Assembly: GCF_033958435.1 (NCBI RefSeq)
Contig: NC_134150.1
Coordinates: forward strand, 39,489,501-39,553,500
Reading direction: 5' to 3'
Length of the DNA: 64,000 nucleotides
DNA from: Carettochelys insculpta
Taxonomy: Eukaryota; Chordata; Testudines; Carettochelyidae
Shown here: positions 56,499 to 64,000 of the stretch, in pieces
Position numbering within the stretch: the stretch's first letter is position 1
Layout of the letters: every line of letters begins with the position of its first letter
Program-made: the position numbers and the translations under genes
Notes under the pieces: generated by a model
Seen by the model: only the letters and a program-made list of their open reading frames with translations
Databases searched by the model: none
Told to the model about the DNA's origin: nothing

Positions 56499-59400
56499 TG
56501 GGGTCCCAACCCCCCAACAAGCGGAGGCCGGCGAGATCCTCAAGGAGCAGCTTGTATTGGCACTGGACTCACCTGCTCTGCTGGGGAGAGCAGGCCAATG
56601 CCAGAGGCACGTTAAGCCTCTGGTGCCAGGCGTCACCACAAGCACACCTCCAGCCTGGGCATGGCGGGGCGGGAGGGTGTCTCTGTGTTCAGCTCGGCAC
56701 TTGCAAAGGCTCTGCATGGACCCCGTGGGCACAGGGGACACAAATCCAACCAAGCCACCTCAAGGGTCACCCAAGCAGGTGGCCCCAGAGCCAGGAGGAG
56801 CCAATGTGCCCCAGCGAGGGACGAGGATCTGAACACCAGATGCACAAGGGCCAGACTGCCAATCTGCCGGTCCCCACGCGCCCAGGGCACGGCGCAGTCC
56901 AGCGGTGACAGAATGTACCATTCCAACACCACCTCACGGAGCGGCTGCCCTGGCCTGTGGATGGAGGACTTGCCACCAGGAGGCATTGCCTCAGGTGCCC
57001 AGGCCAGGCCACCGCGGATGGTCACAGCACAGGCTCCTGCCTTCAGGATCTCAGAGACCCAGGGGGAAGCGGGAGAGAATTCAGCTTTAATTCTTCACAG
57101 ATCAATTCTCCGTGGCAGCAGACTGGAAGCCCCCCCTTCCCCTGTCGGCAAGCAGCTGGAGAGAAGCTTTATCTGATCCCTGCTACGGCTTTTAGCTGCC
57201 TAGCAGCCACTGAAATAAATGCCTGTCAGCCCCCGGGAGACTCCGGGAGAAGAAAGTAGGTTAGCTCCTTCCAATTACCCTTCTGGAGAGGTGACTGTGG
57301 CTGCGGTGTGAACTCCCCACAGCAAGGGGCTCCGAGACCCCAGACATTACAGAGCTATTACTGCCCCCCCGCCGGCCCACGGCAAAGCACCTCGAGGTTA
57401 ATGGAGGGGAGCGGGGTCTCTTCTCTGCTCAGGAAGAAAGCCCACACATGCCTAGGAGCTGGAAGGCTCATGGCCGAGCTGCAGACCAGCACAAGCTGGC
57501 TGGGCCGGACTCACGCCAGCTGAGGTGTGGGGCTTTCCATGGGCTGTTAGGTTCTGGAGCTTTCCCCACAAGCAGGCTAAAAGAGGGGTGGAAGGGGGAG
57601 GCTCTCAGGTTTGGAAGGAGTGGCCCTTCTCGGTCAGAGCCAGGTGTGTGGCCTGGCCCAGCCTAGCAGCCCCAGGAACACTGGGTACCACGTGCCCTGA
57701 ACTTGGCTCCAGGGCGGCAGTGCCCAGCAAGGGGCGGAGAAGCAGCCCTGTTCTCTCAGCTCGCCTCTGGCAAGGACCCAGCACAAGAGCGGTCTTAGAG
57801 CCCCAAGGGCAGAAGGGGGCTCCAGGAGCCCTCACAGGGAGGAGGGATGGGACAGTAAACAGCAGAGGGGCTCAGGCCTGGGGAACTGCGACCTCCTGTG
57901 TCACCGCTCTTTGACTGACCAGAGCTGTATGGGTGGGCGGAGGGCACAGAGACAAACCCACTGCCCTCAAGGCGGTCAAGCCCCCTTGTTCCATCATCTT
58001 CTGAGGCCTGACACCCAGTCCCAGATTACGTAGCTCTCCACAGGCTGTGCCTCCCCCCGTCCACATCACTCAGCATACCCAAGGGCTCAGACCTCATCTT
58101 CCCAGGCACAGGATCGCCCTGGGGAGGGACTGACTTCCCCTAGGGCCTTTATCACCCCATGGGTATCTGAAATCCCCAGCCACTTCCGGGTGGGGGGGGG
58201 GAGCGAAATGCCACTGGTCAATGCAATTTGTCAGGCTGTGGGCTCTCAGTCAAGTTCACGCCCCATGTCAGCAATTCTTGGCCTATCCTCAGTACGGACA
58301 AGCTGGTACCGGCACCATGGGCCACCGACCAGAGCACTAATGACATCTGCATCCCTCTCCAGCAGCTACTACCACAGACTCTCGCAGTTTCTATCGGACT
58401 AACGCCCGGGAGGGAGGCCGGGATCGCTGCCCTCGTTTCACAGGTGGGGAAACTGATGCAGAAAGGAGGAACGGGACTCGCCTGTGGCCACAGGTTGAGT
58501 CAAGAGCTCAGCTCCCACTGTTAACTCAGCACCCCCAGGGAGCCCCAGGCAGCACGTTGCAAGTGGGAGCATCCCTGCTAACGAGACAGCTGAGGCTTCC
58601 CCAGAGGACGGAGCTGGGGAACTGAGCCCGCCGACACAACAAACAGTTAAACGGCCTCCTCCCACGCCAGACGTGCAGCTACAGGCTCCATCCCGCCCAC
58701 CCCGAAACACCTGCTAAGGTCGCACTGCCACAGGGCAGCTGTTCAAACCTGCGCAGGGCAGGAGGAAGGCTCAGCAGAGGGCCCGGGAGCAAGCGGTGGC
58801 ATGTCGGCCACTTGGCAGCACAACAGAGAGCAGCAGCCCAGAGCAGGTGACAGGCAAGCGAGTTTACTTTATTACAGGAAGCCAGTCTGTAAGCATCTGA
58901 CTCGGCTGTAACCGAAGTGGGAGGCAGAAACAGGCCTGGATTAACCCCCTCCTGCCTGCACAGTGCACGTTATACGCTGGCTGGCTGGGATTGCGTGGGG
59001 CACATGGCACCCCCAGTAAATGGGGGGGGAGCCATCGTAGGCACTCCGGAGAGCCCAGTCCTTTATGGGGAGCGGCTGGATCCTCAGCACCCCGATCACC
59101 AGCCCCTCTGTCTCCAGCTGGACACCTCAAGTCTGGCAGAAGCCAGCTGGGCCCCAGCTCCATAGGCAGGAGTGATGCAAAGCCAGCCACGCCAGGGAAC
59201 CCGGACTGACACAGCCCCATGGGGCTGCTGTGCCGTTCAACTCCATTCGCTCAGCTTGACAACCAGCCAGGCAGATGTTAAATTTTACTAACTCCAGAAA
59301 TAGGGCACAGGGGGCTTGTAAAGGGGCCCCCACTCGCCAGCAGCCGCCTGCTGGTCTCGGTCGCGCGAGTGGGAGCAAAGGAGATGCCCAGGGCTAGGCC

Positions 59401-62400
59401 AGCACTGGAGCAACCCGAACACTCTCGGCTCCGCTGCCACAGCCCCTCAAGGGGGCAGCCGGGGCACTGGCCCCATGGGCACGACAGGGGGCTGCCTGAG
59501 CCGAGAGCTCCCTGCCTCTGGCATCTCCTGCAATAGCTGCTGGCCTCCAGCCCCGCCACTGTCAGGTGCCCAGACCCTGGTGGGCTGAGATGGAAAGGAG
59601 GAGCCCCAGCCTGCTCACTGGGAAAGGGGAGGGTGCTGGGACCCCAGACGCAGGCCTCGGGAGGCTGCTGAAAGGCTGCATCTTGGGTAAGCCTCAGGCT
59701 CAAGAGTATGTGATAGGAGAGGCAGAGAAGGTCCTTATTCTCCGCCCCACATAGGGGCCTACTTTATTCTCCCCGCACCCATCACCACCTCTGTTCTGGG
59801 CAGCCCTCCCCAACGGATTGCTCCAGCCCCTGCAGCTTCAGCTTCCCGTTTTCCTGTGCAGCTGACCCCCGGGCTCAGCACTGCAGCAGCACCCTGTCCC
59901 TTTCTGCCCTGGCTTGGGTGACACAAGGAGCAGCTGGAGAGGAGCGTCAGGAGGCACAGCTCAGCTCCCCATTGGGCTTCGGGTGGGATCCTGCTCACTC
60001 CCGACAAGAGGACTCTTCAGCCCATGCTCAAGTATTCAAAGGGCCAGATGTTCAGCAGGAGCAAAGCAACCTCAGCCATTGCACTCAGCGGCGCTGTCCA
60101 TGCCCACCAGCTGGGAGATCTGGCCCACACGCTGCCCCTCCAACCACAGTGATTGGAACAGGCTAAGTAATACCCATCTCTCTCTGCTTTACCAGTGCAA
60201 CCCTCCCCTCCCTCTGTCTTTGGCCTGGGCTGACTGCAAACTCAGTGAGGCAGTGTCTGTGTACTGCACAAGAGGCATTCATGGACTCCACTTCTTCATG
60301 GAGACAGAGCCGCCGGGAGGAGATCTGCTCTGTCCCTGGACACTGCCCCCGCCCCCACCCCGGCCCCTTCCTCTCCCTGGGGTCAAGCAGAGCTCACTGA
60401 CAAAATGTAAACATTTCTCCTTGGCAAATCCTCCCTGAGAAAACAGAACCAGCCGGCTCGCCCCCTCCTGCCCCCGCCTGCTCTTCTGACACAGCAACCA
60501 GAGAGAGAGATTAATACTTAAATGTTGCCAGCTCCAGAGAAGGGAAATCACATAAAACCCCCAGGCCTGCCGGGAACGCACCTCTAGCCCCCACCCCAAC
60601 CCAATTCAACAGCTACTTCTGCCAAGGGTTGCAGAACCGCACGCCGGCGTAGCCAGCTCTCGCCACAGGGGGCTGGTCACCCGCTCGCACCCAGCACTGG
60701 TGCTCCGGGACAGCATCGGGGAGACGGCACCACAAGCTCCCACTAAGCAGCCGGGCAGAGCTGCTGAGGGCCAGGCAGCGAGCTGGTGAGCTAAGACACG
60801 CAGCTGAGGGTGTGCAGAGGGGAAAGAGGTCATCCTGCGTGGGTGGATGCAGGCACAGGGCTCCAGAGCAGGATGCCACAGCTGGGGAACACACAGATTC
60901 ATGTGTGTGCAGGTCCAGCTCCCCAAGTCCCAGGGAGGGACAGAGCCCACAGACAAGCAGGCAGCACCCTGGTCTCTCCTCTCAGGGAGGAGCAGAAAGA
61001 GGGTCTGAATGGAGTCCAGCTTCAGCTGCCATGCAGAGAGCAGCAGGAGATGGTGCGGGCCCCTGCCGGCTGCCTGACAGGGAAGGGAAGGAGCAGACGG
61101 AAGAGCCGCTCTGTTCCAGAGAGCAGAGAGTGCGGTTCCGGGCTGGGAGGGCCTGAGGGAAGCTGCCCACAGAGCCCAGACAGGTTTACTGGACCCAGGC
61201 CCAGTTTAGCCTCAGTGCATTAAGCAGGAAGGCTGCTGCTCTGGAGCACCTGGCTGGCCTATGCTGCCAGGGAGTCCCCATGACCCAGCAGTGTCACGGG
61301 CACGCCACAGGGGTCAGGCACAGAGGCCAGCCGGGCTGGTGCTCCAGGCGCTAGGACAGGACACGAGACAGCCAGGGTGAATTCTCTGCTCCGGAGGTGC
61401 GGAGTCGCTTCCGCCCCGTCGTTCAGCGGGGACAAGGCCAGCGCCCGGCCCCCCACAGCTCGTGACACCAACGCGCTCGAGACTGGGACGCTCAGACACC
61501 AGGCTGACGAAGAGTCTATCTAGCTCGATGAGCGGGGCTGAACCGGCACTGGCCGTGAGTCAGGCCCAGCAGGAACTGTCCTACTCAAACCAAAATCTCT
61601 ATCTCCCCCCACACAACTCCTCCCGGCAGCGTCAGGCAGACCAGACTAAACGCACCCATCAGCATGGCCTGGTGCAGCTGGAGAGGGCAATGGTAACCCA
61701 CACGGCCCCACAGGCTGACTCACGGGCCTGCTAGGGCAATTCCCACACCCTCAACCTTGTTGCTAGGCTGAATCACCAGGCGGGCAGGCAGGCGTCTGTG
61801 CCCTGACTTGGCTTGTGGCTGCGGGAAGAGGGTGGCTCTGAGCCAGTGCCCCATGAGGGCCAGGTGTCTCCAGCCAGAGATCAGGCTTGGGGAATTTCAG
61901 GGCATAAGAAGAAAGGGAGAGGGATGGAAAGCGTAATGCAGAAGGGCAGGGCAGGCGAGTGGCAGCTGACACTTGCGCCCTATGCACAGCAGGGCAGGGA
62001 GAACACACACACAAGAGCACTGGCTGCTGGGCACCCCCGGCCCTTACCCCAGTGAGGCTCAGCCCTGGCCTTCTCTCTCCTTTACCTGCAGGGAGATCTG
62101 GCACCTTCTCTGGGTAACTGGCACCACCTGACGGCACGGAAGTCAGCAGCCAGGTAACCAAACGCCGGCAGATGTTCCTCCCGTCTCTGGAGGCCGGCGC
62201 TCCAGGACAATCTGCCCCAGCAACAGCCTGATGCTGCCGCACTCAGCCACACACCGCAACAGCAGCAGGCCCCCACAGAGGGCACCTGACAGGCAGGAGC
62301 CAGAGACAGGTGCTGCTGCGCTAGGAGCTTTCTAGTGAGGTGTGCAGAATGCTCCCTCGGGTGCCTCCTGCCTCTCCCCCCACCCCCAGAAATACAGATG

Positions 62401-63620
62401 TGGGACGGCCCACCTGGACTTGGCAGGCTCAGCCCCCCAAGGAGGGGAAAGCTCAGGGGTGTTTCCTTCCCCCCAGCGCCCAGTCACACCCTCAGGGTTG
62501 AAGAGCAGAGGGCAGCACCCCAGCATCCCACCCCCTTCACCCCACATCAGGGGCCAAGGCCACTGGGGTTTCACCCACATCAGTGGGTGGGGGGACCTGG
62601 ACCTCGCACATCTGGACGCTGCTCTGCAATGGGAGCATGGGGAAACAAACCCCACAAATGCACCCTCCCCCGCCCCCGGTGAGCCCCTTGGAGAAACCCA
62701 GCCCCATCACCACACCTCCCCCTCCCCCTATATGCCAGGGCAGGAGCCCCCTCCTCCCATCCCCCGTGCTAAGCGGCTGTGTCAGAGCAGTAAAGAGGAT
62801 TTACAGTTAAACGCAAGGGGCTTTAGAGGCAATAACTTTCCCTCCTCTTGACTTAAATGGATTTTAAACTTCAAAAAGGATAGCGAGGGCCGGCTGCCAA
62901 GTGCCAGGAGCGCGGCTCGCTGACTGAGTGTCGGGTCAGACGCAATCTCTGAGGGGTGACCCCGCGGATGGAAGCGCTAAGAACTGCAAAGCAGGAAGGA
63001 TTGTGGGTAACATGGAAACCCGCTAACGGCGCTGATCCTGCCGGGCATGGGGAAGCTGATCTGGGAACAGGTCTGGCTGGGGCACCGCAGGGTCCAGGTG
63101 TTACCTGGATCCAGGGGCCCAGGTGAATGCGGGAAAGGAGCCCCCAAGGCAGGTAGTAAGGGTGTGGGAGTGAGTAGGCAGGGTGCCGAAATGGAACGGC
63201 TCCCGACGTGGGCTGGGGGGCTCTATGAGGCTGGGGCAGTAGCATGCTCAGAGCTCCGGAGAACAGGCCGCAGGGAAGAGTCTGCACCGGTCCCTTGGCG
63301 TGTGGGGCGAGACCACTCCACCTCCCGTCTTGTGAGGGATCAGTGTGAGCCTCAGCAAATGGCGTCTCTCACCCAGTGCTTCGGCTAGTGGCGACCGGAC
63401 CGTCTCGCGCTCTTGGGCTCCTGAGGGGGCCGGACAGGCTCAGAGGATCAGTGGAACAGCAGCCCTGAGATCCCTACCACCTCAGCCCACCGTCAACGCG
63501 TCACATCAGATACCCGCACAGCAAAGGAGCCACCAGCGGGTCCCCAGGGAAACCCCAGATGCACTTCTTCCCCCTGGCAAGCTCCACTCAGGAGCGCCGG
63601 CTCAGGCAGCCGATGGCAGC
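56499..63620. other. Mostly unique GC-rich sequence, no gene seen
   Basis: About 7 kb of GC-rich DNA with overlapping low-complexity frames, an antisense MIR-like piece at 58.4 kb and small AT patches near 60,505-60,555 (GAGATTAATACTTAAATG) and 62,790-62,880 (GGATTTACAGTTAAACGC, GACTTAAATGGATTTTAAAC). No RNA gene was recognised. Confidence 0.45.
58405..58540 (-). repeat. MIR-like SINE, antisense
   Basis: CCCTCGTTTCACAGGTGGGG, AAACTGATGCAGAAAGG, CTCGCCTGTGGCCACAGG, CAAGAGCTCAGCTCCC and CTCAGCACCCC read in MIR order on the minus strand. Confidence 0.5.
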
Positions 63621-63716
63621 CAGATAAGAGCTGGCGGGAGCACTGCCCGGCAGAGCATAGGGGACCCTGCCACGCTCTTCTCAGAAATCCCCGAGATAAG
63701 GCAGCCGCCGTTATCA
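63620..63716. promoter_or_regulatory. Group of three GATA motifs
   Basis: AGATAAG at 63,622-63,628 and 63,694-63,700 is followed by the opposite-strand form TTATC at 63,711-63,715. The last two face each other across ten bases. Three GATA words in under 100 bases of GC-rich DNA, about 220 bases before a possible exon, suggest an intronic regulatory site. Chance is not excluded. Confidence 0.3.
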
Positions 63717-63932
63717 GCAACAAAGCAATGGGCATGTTTCCTCTTCGAGCAACAGTGCAGCAGCCCACAAGCGGGACGGGGAGGGGCTGGGGAAGAAACA
63801 ACGCTCAGCATTGCTCACATCCTCCCCCGTTCCCCCGGCGGCTCACAGGCAGTCCCCGTCAGAAGGGCAAGGGGAGGCAGGGCTCAGGAAGTGCTGCCAC
63901 AAGGGTGACCCCCGTCCCGGGGCCGGCTGCAG

Positions 63933-64000
63933 AGCACATGCCCCCCCAGGCGTACTACTCCCAGACGCCCACGCCGATGCTCACAGAGACGCACGTCCTG
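63933..64000 (+). CDS. Possible partial coding exon, cut by window end
   Basis: After an acceptor-like CCGGCTGCAG, an open frame reads MPPQAYYSQTPTPMLTETHVL from 63,938 to the window end without a stop. About 21 of 22 third codon positions are G or C, and the residues (Tyr-Tyr-Ser-Gln, Thr-Pro repeats) are unlike the Gly/Arg/Trp strings of the spurious frames. The frame stays open far upstream to about 63,425, but only the part after the AG looks coding. The pyrimidine tract is weak. I do not recognise the protein. The downstream splice donor lies outside the window. Confidence 0.4.

Noticed and set aside
63425..63932. Upstream continuation of the edge open frame as coding
   Set aside because: The frame is open but the translation is low-complexity and lacks the third-position pattern seen after the AG at 63,932. 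Long open frames are common by chance here.

Overview
This window looks like vertebrate nuclear DNA, most likely from a turtle (Testudines) or a close sauropsid relative. I base this on the repeats, compared from memory: a long degraded CR1 LINE at about 46.6-49.6 kb, a palindromic Penelope-like fragment at 14.4 kb, many MIR-like SINE pieces, four related retroviral-type LTRs and several short inverted-repeat DNA transposons. The background is GC-rich, as in a microchromosome or a GC-rich isochore. Nothing bacterial, organellar or CRISPR-like is present.

No complete protein-coding gene can be supported. The many open frames are long because the DNA is GC-rich: they occur on both strands, overlap one another, and encode low-complexity Pro/Gly/Arg/Ala/Ser-rich strings with no recognisable domain. 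The one plausible host exon is at the right edge (about 63,933-64,000), where an AG acceptor is followed by an open frame with G or C at nearly every third codon position. It is cut by the window end and I cannot name it. The window is therefore probably a large intron or a gene-poor regulatory interval.

Layout. 0-3.1 kb: GC-rich DNA with two antisense LTR copies. 3.1-14 kb: mostly unique GC-rich DNA with short AT-rich islands. 13.6-14.6 kb: a CpG-rich block, an AT-rich near-palindromic site and the Penelope-like fragment. 15-23 kb: four copies of one short TIR element, plus MIR-like SINEs and AT-rich islands. 24.6 kb: a CR1 fragment. 26.7-26.9 kb: compound C/CA microsatellites. 32.8-33.2 kb: a strong AT-rich island. 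33.5-34.4 kb: two sense solo LTRs. 38-43.8 kb: AT-rich islands, a decayed TIR element, a G-rich pentamer array and a CR1 tail. 45.4 kb: a minisatellite. 46.3-49.6 kb: a TIR element followed directly by the long CR1. 50-56.5 kb: AT-rich islands and SINEs. 56.5-64 kb: mostly unique DNA, then a group of GATA motifs and the possible exon.

The AT-rich islands (TAAT/ATTA, AATAAA-like and octamer words) stand out from the GC-rich background. They are the best candidates for conserved regulatory elements, but that is inference: no alignment was possible. The most interesting items are the opposed LTR pairs, the degraded hammerhead-type Penelope palindrome, the TIR element cluster, the island landscape and the edge exon.
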